From contig NW_026515477.1 of assembly GCF_014898815.1 (NCBI RefSeq), positions 496,001 through 560,000 on the forward strand: a stretch of DNA of 64,000 nucleotides, in the 5' to 3' direction. This DNA comes from Panonychus citri. Its lineage: Eukaryota > Arthropoda > Arachnida > Trombidiformes > Tetranychidae. Made by a program: the position numbers and the translations under genes. Below, piece by piece: positions 10,901 through 22,026 of this stretch; the first letter of the stretch is position 1; each line of letters starts with the position of its first letter. The notes beneath the pieces were generated by a model that ran no database searches, was not told the origin of the DNA, and saw only the letters and a program-made list of their open reading frames with translations.

Positions 10901-13900
10901 CTTGTTCTCTGAATTTCTGCAAATAAAAACATCGAGTCAAGATAATCTCATATAATTTAAATGTTAACTAATGTACGATTTCAATATTATTTTGCTTGTA
11001 TTATCTTAAGTGGGTGAATATTAATATCATCTGCTATTCTAAACGATGCTGTTATATGAACGAATCTGAACATTTCTCTTTTCTCCAGCTCGAAACTTTT
11101 TTTCACCATTTTCATTTTCTTTATCGCTTTGGACTAAACCAAAATTTACGATTATGTTCATTTCCTATTCCAAGATTACCTGATGTACATAAACTTTGTT
11201 TCTTCATGAGATTTTTTATCTATCTCTCTCTCTCTTACCAGTATTATTTTGGTAGAAATTTTCAATGGTAACATTTATTATCATTACATTTTGACCAATG
11301 AACATCATGTTGATGGTTCTCTCTCTCTCTGTTCCCAATGAACATTAATCATGTCTAATTAGATTAGACTTACTTATGATATATTCAAATGATGATATAA
11401 TAATTTTCGAGAAAGTTTTGTAATCCACACAAATTACAGTTCTCACAAATCTAAATTTCTTCAATTCTCCTAACGATTCATTGATTGGTGAGTTTAACTC
11501 TTTCTAAGAAATGAAACCAATTCACTTCTCATGTTATTGATCTTGATCATATTGTTTTAAATTGATTCATATCATGTACCTTCAATAGGGAAAAACTTTT
11601 TTACTTATAAAGGTTATTAATGTATCGAGATTGTTTTTCCTCTGATTTTCATCGATATAATAACATTTACGATCAATTGCAATACCCTTTAGCATACCCT
11701 CTTTCTCTCTCATACACACATTTCTCTCATCTCTTTCCTAACATTCCCACTTGCAATTGAAAAGATGAACATAATTCCTGAGAAGAGTAAATCTCCATTC
11801 CATTGTATTGATATTACTATTATATCATTTCAAACTATTCACTGATTCAAATGTATTTTCTTCTCATGATATCATGAAAAAATCATTCAACCAAATGAGT
11901 GTATCCATTTCTATCAATCATTTACCCTCTCATGCCTCAATATTATGTTTCGAGCTGCATTCAAGTTGACAATTTGATTTTTCACCTTCGACTTTTGATA
12001 AAAAATTGGTTATTAACAATATCGATATAATAATCAACTATTATATCAAAACTGTAGGTAAATCAATGATCATTGCTGATGAAAAAAAGAGGCAATTTAC
12101 TAATTATCACAATGAGATTAAGTGTCGCCAGGAAAGAAGACTAAAAACTGCTCCATTTACTTACAGTTTATCTTGTTTCAAATGTTTACATTGTTAATTA
12201 TTTAATCTTTTCGTTAATCCTCTTGATAATACATTATGTATTATCCTTTTGTTTTTACTGAGTTATTGCTTATTCCATTGGGACATTTGATTAGCAATGA
12301 TGATGAGATTGTTTACTTTATGTTAATCATTGAAGATTAGGTAATTGTTTACTTAATCGTTCTCGCAAAAAACGATTATCATTGATTCAGTTGAAACTGG
12401 TCAGTACTTCTAGTGGAGATTTAACAAAACTAGTCAAACAATTGCTGGCTTTTCAGAAACAATTAGCATCAAAAATCAATTCCTGTCCATTTTTATCGAG
12501 GTAATTTTTGATAAAACGACTAATTAATGATACAAATTATCATATTGCTTCACTCAATCATCACAATTTAACCATCATTAATCCACGTATTTGATGTTTG
12601 TGATTAATTTGCTCTACTTAATTGTATTCATAGTGATGATAAAACATTCAAATTTCATTGTAATGTTAACATTAATCATTTTAAGACGTTGATTGTTGAT
12701 CATTTTCACTGGATTGTTGAAAAGTAAGTCGTAAAAGTGAAACATGCAACTTGGTTTTATTCATATAAATACCAAAAGTTTCAAGTTGGTTCATGGTAAA
12801 AATTTTCTAAGCATTTTTCCACCAATTTTATTTCCTTTACTCATGCTGACCATTTATATATGAATTAGATTAAGTTCTTGAAGTTGATGATGATCTTCAT
12901 CTAGATCATTAAATATTTCATCCTTATCTTCATCACTTATTTAGTTCTCACCTACTAATGCATCATCATTATCTACCTTCTCAATATCCTGAACTATTTC
13001 GATGGAGAAATTTTTTCTCTCTCATAAGCTCAGGCCTAATTCTTATACCTTTCAAGAGCATAAATGATGCTAATGAATTCATGGATTCAGGTTATTTACT
13101 CGGTGTAATTTCATGGTATTCATGAAGCTGATGATAGTTTTCTGATCATGTGAGTTGAGAAAAAAAGTGCAATTGTTGGTTGTACACGAATGAAGAATTG
13201 TGGGGAAAAAAAGTTCTGAAAAGGGGGAAAAGTGAAAATGGTTTTCTGTAGAGTTGAAATATTTCAATTTCCTGTCATCAGAAAGAATCCAGAACTTTTT
13301 TTTTATTCTAACTCAAAATTCTGTATAATTCTGAATAAACTAACAGAATAATTCTGTCAGAAGGAAACACACAAACATGTAAGTGGTTATCAAGAGGAGG
13401 AGGAGGATGAAGATGAGGAGAGTGAGAAATAGCTGAATCTAGGAAGATAATTATGTTACAGTCCAAGGTGAATGTTGAATTGAATTGTCAACGTTGTTTA
13501 TGTATGAATGAATATATTGATTTCTAAATGAGATTCTAAGATGAGAAAAAAGACAAGGTAGAATTTTTTCAAAACAATGTTTTCGTTTTTCTTCCTACTT
13601 TTCGAACTTATTTCGACATTTTCGAAAGAAAAGCTTTAGAACTTTTTCTCAGTAAATATTTAGACTGATAGAAATGAGAATATGATAACTAATTTTTGTT
13701 ACCACAAATAACGAGATTCAATCATTTGATTCCGTTGCCTCTTAATCCGAGCTCTATTATCTCAATGGGTATTCATGGGAATTTCTGGGAATGAGAAGTT
13801 TTTATCCTTATTTGGATTCTCATTGAACTCTGGCAGGTAAATACTCATAATACAATGAGGTTAATAATGTTATTTAGGTGAAAGGTAAGAAGAGATAAAA

Positions 13901-16800
13901 AAATGGATTCTTTTTCCTCTGATACTTATTTTTTTATCTTCTGGTCACAATGAACATGATAGGTTATCATCAATGGACAATTTTTCAAGTACATTCATCA
14001 TTATCCTGAGCATTGGTCAGTAACAATGAAAATAGTCATCATAATCACCGAATTTATCAATAAGATGATGAACTATTATAGATTTTTTTTCTTCTCCATC
14101 TCTATCTTTATCTCTTTTCATGAGCTTTCAGAACTCTTTCTGGACTTACGAAATCTGTCAATTCTCATTAGTTGAACTTTTTTTTGTATCAAACTTTTCT
14201 TTTCATGATCAGCTGAATTATCTCAAACTGTTTCGTATTTTTTTCTGTATCTCCTCACTTTCTTTCTCCATGTAAGGCTCATATAGTTTTCTCTCAGCTA
14301 ATCATGAAACAAACATCTGATTACTGAGTAATAATAATGATAATATTTACCAGAGAAAACTAATATTGGCTCAGAGCTAGAACTCCATTTTTACCGTTAG
14401 TTTTGCTTCTCTCATCAAATAAAAACAATGATAATAGATAAAGTTCATTTTTCTCTGATTCGATTCTCGGTGATTTCTATCTTGTTATCTTTTCCATTGA
14501 TCTGTTCATGATACTATACTTATCACTAAAAATCTTTTGATATAATTGAGTAATGAACAGAAAAAAAGAGATGATAAATCAAGAACTGAGAGACTCAATT
14601 GGAAATTGTTTCTCAGCATTTGATTTGATTGGTGAAAACAATGTAACAAGATGATTATTAATCTAATTAACCCACTTGTCTTCAGTAGAAATTAATTGTT
14701 GAGGTGGAAAATAATCAAATGATTTCTCACAATTTCACTTTTAATTTAGATTCAGTTACGATGAAAATACTCATAGGAATTGTGTGATAATACTCATATA
14801 AACTTTTTCTTAATAATTATCAGTGAATATTATTTTCTGAATAACATGTTACCTTAATCATGACCTCATGAACTTCAGATAATTTAAATTCAGAGCAACT
14901 TGTTCATCTTTTGCCGATTTTTTTTGCTGATCAAGTTGATTAAATTACCAACTTTTTCGATTGTAATTAAATCGTTGATTTAACTGAATAAAAGCTTAGA
15001 GGTTTACAAAGGCTTAACTTTAATTGTTTCCAAATTGAATCAACTTTAGGTGAACGTTATAATTTGATTTAAGTGGAATTGGATAGAATGAGGTTGGAAT
15101 GGGAATGAAGAAGTGAAACTTTTCAAATCATTGAAAGTTCTTGTTATCTTCTTAGTCTCAACTATCTTCTTTTATATCATCCTGTTAAATTGGAGAGAAA
15201 ATTATCAAAATGTTCTGAATAATTCTGATGATGAACAATAAGAGGTTTAGTTGGTTCTGCAAAAGTGACGATGAGTAAATAATAAAAGTCATATAATTAC
15301 TTTTTCTCATCAGAATCTATCTTATCTTTCATGAACAAGAAATTATAATCATTTAGGTGTAACTTTCCCCCTCTCTCCATGAAAATAAATGAACATTATT
15401 CACAACTTTTATTGCATCTCTATATTATGAACATTAGCTAATACCATAAGATAAACTATTCCCAGAGGCTCAGAAATTAACAAATCATAAGCATTTAGAT
15501 GATTGTAATGATAAATAACATTGCGAAAATAAATGCAATTGATTGAACAAAATTATATCATGGTATCAAATTTCATGTGCTATGGATGGTTCAGTTTCTG
15601 TTAATAGGATGAACTTTCTTCCTCGATTGTTCATTCAATTGTTTTATTAATAACATCACAGAAATATGACAGAAACTAAGACAGTCAAAGTTAATTACAT
15701 ATGAACATTTGAGTAAAGTTTTAGATGAACTTTTCTAAGTTCAGATGTTGCATATGAGAATGAAAAATGAGCATCACATGACATTGCATTTGAGAGTGAC
15801 ACTAATATAATAAGGAATTTATCAAAAAATTTGGAATACAATATGGATCTTCTGTTGATATTCTGATTCTGAGCATGATAAATTCATTTTAACCATTGAT
15901 TTTTAATTCATACCTAATCAACTTCCCAAATTTCAGTAACAACAATTACTATCAAACATTTTCTCTGATTCAGCTTCATCAAATTTTACATGATAATAAT
16001 TATTTTTTATTTTAATGAACTTTTCATTAGAGTTATGTGTTTTTCTGGTACTCATAAGCATGTCTTTTTTAGTTTACTTTATAATGATAATTATACTAAT
16101 TGTCACAAGAATAACATGATTTAGATAAACATAAGATCATTCATTAAAAATTCAAGAGTAATCAGGGTGAACAAGTTGGAATATGATTCTGTTTTTTCAT
16201 GAACACTTCTTGTTCCATTGACTTTTGCTCTTAAGACTCGATTGTGATATTATTAGCTCAGTTCTATCCTAAATAAGTATTTCGAATGGTATATTAATAA
16301 TACTTAAGTATTAATACTCAAGTAATTATTACAAGAGTTTACATGGTTACTTATCAAGAAGTAGATGAAATCAGCTCATTAAAAAACAGAAATGAATGTT
16401 ACAAGTTTTAGTTTTATTATCGATCGATTTTAGTCACTATCCCCACAAACAATTAAAAATATTCAGTATTTTAGATTATCAATCAAAACTTTTTTTACGA
16501 TGATAAAAGAAACGACAAATAAATAAGCGTTGGCTATGCTATGACTTCTCATGATTTCTCATCTACATTTTGAATTCTCTACGGAAACTATGGAGGCATC
16601 TAGTGAACCTTTCTCTAAGTACTTTCTGAAACATTCTCGTTGAGAGGTTATCTCAAAATCTATCCACAGAACTTACCAATCTAGCTGTAAATACAGCAAG
16701 GGAAATGAGTTTGAGGGTAATTTTATTCATTCGCGCAGCAAAGGTGATAACGACAATTTATAAGTAGTTAGATAATTAAGAAATTCAAATTTACCAATGT
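5000..16800. other. Long gene-poor AT-rich stretch (possible first intron of the PDZ/PH gene)
   Basis: About 11.8 kb of AT-rich sequence dominated by short ATCATC/GATGAT and T-rich runs. All open frames are short (under about 92 codons) and low in complexity. I find no convincing exon, RNA gene or terminal-repeat element. It may be intergenic, or the 5' intron of the large gene whose first certain exon starts at 25981; a candidate minimal first exon at 6004-6006 is described in the findings. Confidence 0.5.
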
Positions 16801-16843
16801 TTTGATTGATAATTAATTAGTGACACCATCAGACTTTGTACCA

Positions 16844-17287
16844 TTAAATAATATAACAAGTCTGACCACCGATCTCCTGCCTCCGGTTCATAATATACGT
16901 TGTCGATATAAAATCTCCACTGATGATTACACTATCCACCGCACCGAAAAAAGTTCCTACAGAATCAATTTCACCAGATTTCAATCTTTCAGTTGCTGCC
17001 CAAAGTGTAGCCAGAAACCAAAACTTGCCGCCCTCAAAATTTTCGGTTTTGTGGAGGTTAATTACTCCAATCCTGTGAAACTGTGCTCCTCGTATAGTTG
17101 TGCGGATATTAACAAGGATATCACCACGACCACAATTAAAAGTTTGAACAGGGTCCGGTTTTAATTCTTTGGAAATACAAGTAGCGATACATAAAGGGAA
17201 AGAATGGGATGTTAAAAAGGTCCTGTAATTAATTGGATCTTCTACAAATTGTCTTGTTATCCAAATGTTTGCTTTATTGCAGAACAA
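16844..17287 (-). other. Stop-bounded 147-codon frame without an ATG; possible exon or relic
   Basis: A minus-strand frame, open from after a TGA near 17290 to a TAA near 16844, encodes a non-repetitive sequence with strings such as CGRGDILVNIRTTIRG and KFWFLATLWAATERLKSG. The first Met is near the C-terminus, so it cannot be a complete gene. A good acceptor (a T-run followed by CAG) sits at about 17307, but the frame read from that acceptor hits the TGA. The plus-strand frame at 16820-17164 overlaps it and is less protein-like. This may be the decayed remains of a gene or mobile element. I recognise no family. Confidence 0.25.
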
Positions 17288-17471
17288 TCACTTAGAGACA
17301 ATTCCTGAAAAAAGTTGATACAAAGGTTACTTTGGTGAAAGTTTTGGAAAACATAATTAAGTGAAGGGTAAAAAAGACGTTTTTATAAAGATTAAAAGAT
17401 AAGATCAACAAATCACTCATTTTAATTGAAATTTGTGAATTTATAAAACGGAATAATTTTTTAATAGCTTT

Positions 17472-17477
17472 TTTATT
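17472..17477 (-). terminator. AATAAA polyadenylation signal for the 189-aa gene
   Basis: AATAAA on the minus strand (TTTATT on plus) begins 14 bases after the stop codon of the two-exon gene at 17491-18112. This supports the gene ending there instead of splicing onward. Confidence 0.5.
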
Positions 17478-17490
17478 AAGGTTGCTCATT

Positions 17491-18112
17491 TTAAACATCG
17501 TATTGAGTGAAACAACAACAAACAGGAAGGCCGTACTTTTCAAATAACCTATTATTTATTTCATCTCTTTCTTTTTTATTTGTGGTGGTGATCAATTTCG
17601 GAAGATATTTTTTCATTATTTCCGAATAACCAATGGAAACTGGATGATCTCGGCAATGATAACATGTCAAGCAATCCTCAATAGCATCTTGCGAAGGTGA
17701 TGGAGTTGATGAGGCGAGATTCAAAGATGCACTGGCTTGAAGAGATGTTGGTGAAGAAGAAGTAGATTTTGCGATTTTGACAGTTTCATTTGCTTGAATA
17801 GATGATGAAGGAGAGTTATTCATAATAACGAAAGCATCGGGTTGGGAAGATGATGAAGGAGATAATGAAGGACACGGGGCATCAAAACTTTTCACAAAAA
17901 CATCGGATAGGAAAGATATAAGTGATGTTTGGGCCTTCCTTTTGGATACTGACGGATGGGATTCAAAAATACTTTTCCGCTTTTTGGCCAGTGATTCACT
18001 TTCATTGATTTGGACTATATTCGAAAAAAGGAAATTAATGATTAGATTGATTGTTACTTATATTACCTTCCGAAGAATTGCGAGAATCTGAAACTATTTC
18101 AACATTACCCAT
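17491..18112 (-). CDS. Hypothetical nuclear-like protein, 189 aa, two exons
   Basis: Exon 1 is 18112-18067 (ATG, 15 codons plus 1 nt), ending at a GTAATA donor. Exon 2 is 18014-17491, after the acceptor ATATAG. The phases match and give 189 aa. The N-terminus begins MGNVEIVSDSRNSSE. Then come two short basic clusters (AKKRKS, SKRKA) that look like nuclear-localisation signals, and a Ser/Pro-rich linker. The C-terminus is compact, with a Cys/His cluster (DCLTCYHCRDH), a charged helix-like stretch (YSEIMKKYLPKLI) and a final CCCF. The Cys/His cluster could bind metal, but there are too few ligands to assign a zinc-finger class. I do not recognise the family. The gene sits at the left edge of the mobile-element island, so it could be element-derived, yet it has an intron and a well-placed polyadenylation signal. 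An AGATGGCGC motif lies about 145 bp upstream of the ATG. Confidence 0.6.
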
Positions 18113-18442
18113 GATTGTATTGATGAGAAAAGAGAAGAAAGAGTTTATCTTTCGACGAATCTAAGTTAAAAACCAGTTTGTGTCTTGATAATTAAGAAAA
18201 AGAGTCTTTTAAAAAGACATTAAATTAACAAAAGATAGTTATTGCTAGAATGTCTAGATGGCGCAGAGAAATTTCAACCGCGTTTTACGATTCACGAATT
18301 AAAAACTAAATCAATTAAAATTAAATTAAATAATTAGATTAAATTAATCTACTCTTTCTATGAATGTAATAGCTACGGAACAAAGTTCAGGTAAAGGTAG
18401 AGGTTAATGTTGTTTGTTATTACTGTTTTTAATTAATATCTT

Positions 18443-18721
18443 ATGTCATTTGATCTATCCGGAGTGTATTGTAGTGTTCAAGCCGTATTTGACCTGAGAA
18501 AAAACCAGATTTTTAATCAAATTGACTTATCTCCTCTTAAGCTCTTGAATCTATTCAATGGACAATCAAATGATTTGTCAAAATGGACAAATTATCAGCC
18601 AGCAATTGATCAACAATTAGGTAGAAATGGATTCAAATGATTTGTCCGATTGGACTTATTATCTGCCGGAAATTCATCTGATGGATAAAGTTCTTTTTCC
18701 ATATAGTTGTAACAAAATTGG
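18443..18721 (+). pseudogene. Degenerate coding remnant with an internal duplicated motif
   Basis: A 65-codon frame (18443-18640) contains SNDLSKWTNYQPAI. A second, frame-shifted stretch right after it (about 18626-18720) contains SNDLSDWTYYLPEI followed by VLFPYSCNKIG. The two units are clearly duplicates of one motif (SNDLSxWTxYxPxI), now in different frames. Then the sequence runs into the duplicated 3' part of element A at 18722. It looks like a broken fragment of an unrecognised protein; I cannot assign a function. Confidence 0.4.
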
Positions 18722-18724
18722 TAG

Positions 18725-19069
18725 GTGGTAGGGATTGCCATAGACCAAATTTTGACGTTGAAGAAAACATTGAAACGACCTGCTCCTAAATCGGTCAAGG
18801 AAAAGATCGAGAGTAAAATCAAAGGTAATCAATTGCTTATGAAATATGTTTATTTTCGTTGTTCTGGAATCGAGGATGAAATCAATGGTAAATTTGAAGA
18901 ACAAGTGAAAATATTGGAAAAGGCTCGTAAGTGTTTATTAGAGTTCGCTGCTTTATTTAATGTAATTAAATTTGATGTACCTGAAGATGTTTTGGAGTTC
19001 ATAATTTCCGAACACAATCAGATTTATTGTGGTTCTAAATATGTAAAAGTTAATATAAAGTATGAATAA
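18725..19069 (+). pseudogene. Small 3'-ORF of element A, upstream copy, 5'-truncated
   Basis: This 114-codon frame is the upstream duplicate of the ORF starting at 20958. It lacks the first roughly 14 codons, because homology begins at 18722, but is otherwise open, with the core PAPKSVKEKIESKIKG and a C-terminal DVPEDVLEFIISEHNQ. It is homologous to the 109-aa ORF of element B (PSPKSIKEK at the same place). The predicted fold is helical and charged with a Cys. I see no zinc knuckle, protease or polymerase motif. Its position just upstream of the polypurine tract is where env-like or accessory genes sit in LTR elements. No function can be assigned. Confidence 0.6.
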
Positions 19070-19184
19070 TACGTTATGGTGTTTTTATCGCATTCGATGT
19101 GCTTGTTAAATGCAAAAATTGTGCTTATTGTTTTATTGATTATTGTTACGAAAGAGGGACCTTTCGTCTAGAGGACGAGGGTGA

Positions 19185-19506
19185 TGTAACAAAATTATTG
19201 ATCTTCACTTATTGTTGTGTCTACAACGTTACTATGATGATGACCATGAATATCATGGTCATCAATGATTGTCACGAATGAACTTATTGATTTAATAATT
19301 AATAGAATGTTCTAGAAGGTGATCATGATGTTCATGCCTTCGTTATCATTATCCATACATTGATACATTGTATCTTTTAATCAGTCCCACTTCCCTCTTC
19401 CCTTAGTCAACATTAAAGTCTAAGTCTTTTATAATAATTGTGGTTATTATTTAATATTAGTTAATATTGTGTTAATTAATAAGGTGAATAAAGAAACTCT
19501 GTTTCA
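19185..19506 (+). repeat. Element A left LTR
   Basis: It begins TGTAACAAAATT and ends in TTTCA, so it has TG...CA ends, and is about 322 bp. It matches 21451-21783 with small indels. An AATAAA lies at 19487-19492 near its end, and a 12-bp perfect inverted repeat (TGATGACCATGA, 3-nt loop) lies at 19238-19264. It is preceded by the purine tract GAGGACGAGGGTGA and followed by the primer-binding site. Confidence 0.75.
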
Positions 19507-19508
19507 TT

Positions 19509-19526
19509 TGGCGACCCAGGCAGGAT
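19509..19526 (+). other. Primer-binding site of element A
   Basis: TGGCGACCCAGGCAGGAT begins two bases after the LTR end. The leading TGG pairs with the CCA 3' end of a tRNA, as is standard for LTR retroelements. The tRNA identity was not determined. Confidence 0.65.
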
Positions 19527-19923
19527 CTGCGGATCGAGTTCTCAGTGATCATTGGTTAATTGTGAAATGATTTGAATTCAATTGAACCAAAATTTATATA
19601 CAAATTGGTGGAAAATATTCAATTAAAATCAATTGAAATTTGGTAAGCTTTTATTTAATTTATTTTGTGTTAATAGTAGCTACTCTGAAGCAGCTTAAAG
19701 AGCAAGCTGGAGTGGTGATATTAGTCACAATTAAATTATCTAAATTAACCAAAAGGTTAACCATTATTACGTGGATTGACTTAACAGCTTCAAAAGCAAG
19801 TTGGTCAGCTTCACATTAATTAGGTTTTGTGATTGTAATTAGATTTTAGATTTAAAATGAATTACAAAATTTAAACCCAAATTCTAAGACAAAAAAAGTG
19901 AATAAGTTGTAGTTAAAAAAAAA

Positions 19924-20553
19924 ATGTCGATCATACAAAATGGTATTTTCACTGAGTCGAGTTTGAACATTTATCGATTAACTGGTGATAATGGTCAGGA
20001 CATTTTCGATTGGTTCGAGAATTTCGAATTCGAAACTACGGCTGTTGGTTGGGATGATGAGCTTCGTTTGAAACGATTCCCAATGTTCATTGCTGGTACT
20101 ATAAAATTATGGTACTTATCTTATGTTAAAAATAAAAATGTTGTTGACTATAACGTCGTGAAGAAAATGCTGTTAGCTGATATTGTCAATCCGGAGTATG
20201 GACACACATTGGAGAACAAATTATATCAAGGAAAACAAAAAGAAAACCAATCGATTTTGTCATTTATATTGGAACAGATAAAATTATGTAAAAGAGTTAA
20301 TGTTCAAATGGACGAAAGAAAAATCATAAGGTTAATCATAAGAGGAATAAAACCTGAGATATCACAATACTTCGCCCAGTTTGAGATAAACTCGGTTCAT
20401 GATTTACTCCAAAGGGCACAAAGAGCTGAAATTACTCATCAACGAGCTAGTGATAGAGGTTATCAGAGCTCAGGTAACTCAATGGATGAGCTGGTGCAGG
20501 AGATAAATCAAATGCGAGCTAATATCGATAGATTAGCTTCCCGACTTAATTAA
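19924..20553 (+). CDS. Retrotransposon gag-like capsid protein (element A)
   Basis: An intact 209-aa frame that starts with ATG after an A-run. It has the hallmarks of a Ty3-type gag capsid: an N-terminal stretch with YRLTGDNGQDIFDWFENFE, then the region around RLKRFPMFIAGTIKLWYLSY, a central helical segment with GKQKENQSILSFILEQIKL, and RLIIRGIKPEI, a motif common in gag C-terminal domains. It ends in a possible coiled coil (MDELVQEINQMRANIDRLASRL). No CCHC zinc knuckle or protease follows; the frame stops where pol would begin. The protein would assemble particles that package element RNA. It is uninterrupted although the element lacks pol, so it may still be expressed. Confidence 0.85.
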   Translation: MSIIQNGIFTESSLNIYRLTGDNGQDIFDWFENFEFETTAVGWDDELRLKRFPMFIAGTIKLWYLSYVKNKNVVDYNVVKKMLLADIVNPEYGHTLENKLYQGKQKENQSILSFILEQIKLCKRVNVQMDERKIIRLIIRGIKPEISQYFAQFEINSVHDLLQRAQRAEITHQRASDRGYQSSGNSMDELVQEINQMRANIDRLASRLN

Positions 20554-20957
20554 TTAGTTTTATTGATAACTAGGAATTTGGTTAAACGTAGGAGATGCCA
20601 CATAGTGGACTGGTTGTTGTGTCAACGGTCGCCTCCTCCTTATCCAACTCATTGCGCTATTGGTGGCAAGGGAGATGGTTTCTTAAATTACGTGGCCGAT
20701 GGATCCATGGGAATTTTACATACCTTGTTCTAGTTTTAATATAATTAATTATGTGATAATCAAGTTAATGGAGATCTTATTGCAATTTCTCATTCTAACT
20801 TGGATTAATGTTTAAGAAAATGTTGAAAGAATTTGTTATTTGAATGAATTATTTGTAAATTAACATTCTTAATGTTAATGTTACCATATTATATGTTATT
20901 TATTGTTATTAATCTAATTGTATTAGCTGTTTTCTGCTTTTTAACAGTAACCTAAAG

Positions 20958-21326
20958 ATGACTTCAGAGGAATTAAAGGATAAAAATGATAACTTCGTCA
21001 AGGTGGTAGGGATTGCCATAGACCAAATTTTGACGTTGAAGAAAACATTGAAACGACCTGCTCCTAAATCGGTCAAGGAAAGATCGAGAGTAAAAAAGGT
21101 AATCAATTGCTTATGAAATATGTTTATTTTCGTTGTTCTGGAATCGAGGATGAAATCAATGGTAAATTTGAAGAACAAGTGAAAATATTGGAAAAGGCTC
21201 GTAAGTGTTTATTAGAGTTCGCTGCTTTATTTAATGTAATTAAATTTGATGTACCTGAAGATGTTTTGGAGTTCATAATTTCCGAACACAATCAGATTTA
21301 TTGTGGTTCTAAATATGTAAGTTAAT
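20958..21326 (+). pseudogene. Small 3'-ORF of element A, downstream copy, frameshifted
   Basis: This copy keeps the likely start (ATG at 20958, MTSEELKDKNDNF) that the upstream copy has lost. Relative to that copy it carries a net 4-nt loss in an A-rich stretch around 21077-21098, which shifts the frame right after the PAPKSVKE core. From about 21107 the downstream part is open again in the other frame and ends at 21325. Thus neither copy in this element is complete. It lies between the pol-less interior and the polypurine tract. Confidence 0.6.
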
Positions 21327-21435
21327 ATAAAGTATGAATAATACGTTATGGTTGTTTCGTATTCGATGTGCTTTAAATGCAAAATTGTGCTTATTGTTTT
21401 ATTGATTATTGTTACGAAAGAGGGACCTTTCGTCT

Positions 21436-21450
21436 AGAGGACGAGGGTGA
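21436..21450 (+). other. Polypurine tract of element A
   Basis: AGAGGACGAGGGTGA lies directly before the TGTAAC start of the right LTR, and the same tract precedes the left LTR at about 19170-19184. Position and purine content fit the plus-strand primer of LTR elements. A short stem (CGAAAG ... CTTTCG) lies just upstream. Confidence 0.6.
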
Positions 21451-21783
21451 TGTAACAAAATTATTGATCTTCACTTATTGTTGTGTCTACAACGTTACTA
21501 TGATGATGACCATGAATATCATGGTCATCAATGATTGTCACGAATGAACTTATTGATTTAATAATTAATAGAATGTTCTAGAAGGTGATCATGATGTACT
21601 GATCATGATCACCTTCGTTATCATTGTATCCATACATTGATACATTGTATCTTTTAATCAGTCCCACTTCCCTCTTCCCTTAGTCAACATTAAAGTCTAA
21701 GTCTTTTATAATAATTGTGGTTATTATTTAATATTAGTTAATATTGTGTTAATTAATAAGGTGAATAAAGAAACTTCGTTTCA
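21451..21783 (+). repeat. Element A right LTR
   Basis: About 333 bp, TG...CA ends, matching the left LTR. It carries the same 12-bp inverted repeat at 21504-21530 and an additional perfect 15-bp inverted repeat (GAAGGTGATCATGAT with a 6-nt loop) at 21581-21616; the left LTR has only a decayed version of the second hairpin. Confidence 0.75.
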
Positions 21784-22026
21784 TAGTAGTAAGTTTATAA
21801 CTTGACTTGAATTATTAAAATCTATACTATATATTTCAACTCTTATTTCTTATAGTTATTCATGCTAATGCCAATGCGATTCTTCAAAGTTTTTCTTTTT
21901 CTTTTAAAGTTTTTAAAGTTTAACATTTAAAGTGATCAATGGAGACGTCATAAATTCGATGATAGTGAAAACTTAAAGATTGATTAGAATCTAATCATTG
22001 GTTCAACGAAATATCAAAAATTTGCC

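Larger units (their letters stand above)
18722..21783 (+). mobile_element. LTR retroelement A (tandem arrangement, gag only, pol deleted)
   Basis: A Ty3-like LTR retroelement on the plus strand. The order is: a 5'-truncated 3' end of one copy (18722-19184), an LTR (19185-19506), a primer-binding site, a 5' leader, gag (19924-20553), a short spacer with no pol, a small ORF (from 20958), a purine-rich tract, and a second LTR (21451-21783). The segment 18722-19506 and the segment 21000-21783 are direct repeats of each other, so the left LTR is shared by an upstream truncated copy and the downstream element. This is expected from tandem insertion or LTR recombination. No reverse transcriptase, RNase H or integrase frame exists between gag and the right LTR, so the element is non-autonomous. 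I see no target-site duplication, in line with the tandem origin. Confidence 0.8.

Noticed and set aside
16820..17164. 114-codon plus-strand frame
   Set aside because: It is antisense to the longer minus-strand 147-codon frame, which has the more protein-like composition; no family seen.
17292..17543. 83-codon minus-strand frame overlapping the end of the 189-aa gene
   Set aside because: It overlaps the confirmed exon in another frame and is Phe/Lys/Asn-rich as expected of AT-rich noncoding DNA.
20666..20682. Purine-rich string GCAAGGGAGATGG as the polypurine tract of element A
   Set aside because: It would give a 1.1-kb LTR containing the small ORF. The tract at 21436-21450 precedes a TG...CA repeat bordered by a primer-binding site on the other copy, which is a better fit.
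20554..20957. Possible remnant of pol between gag and the small ORF of element A
   Set aside because: I looked for reverse transcriptase, RNase H and integrase motifs in all frames and saw none; only about 400 bp are present.
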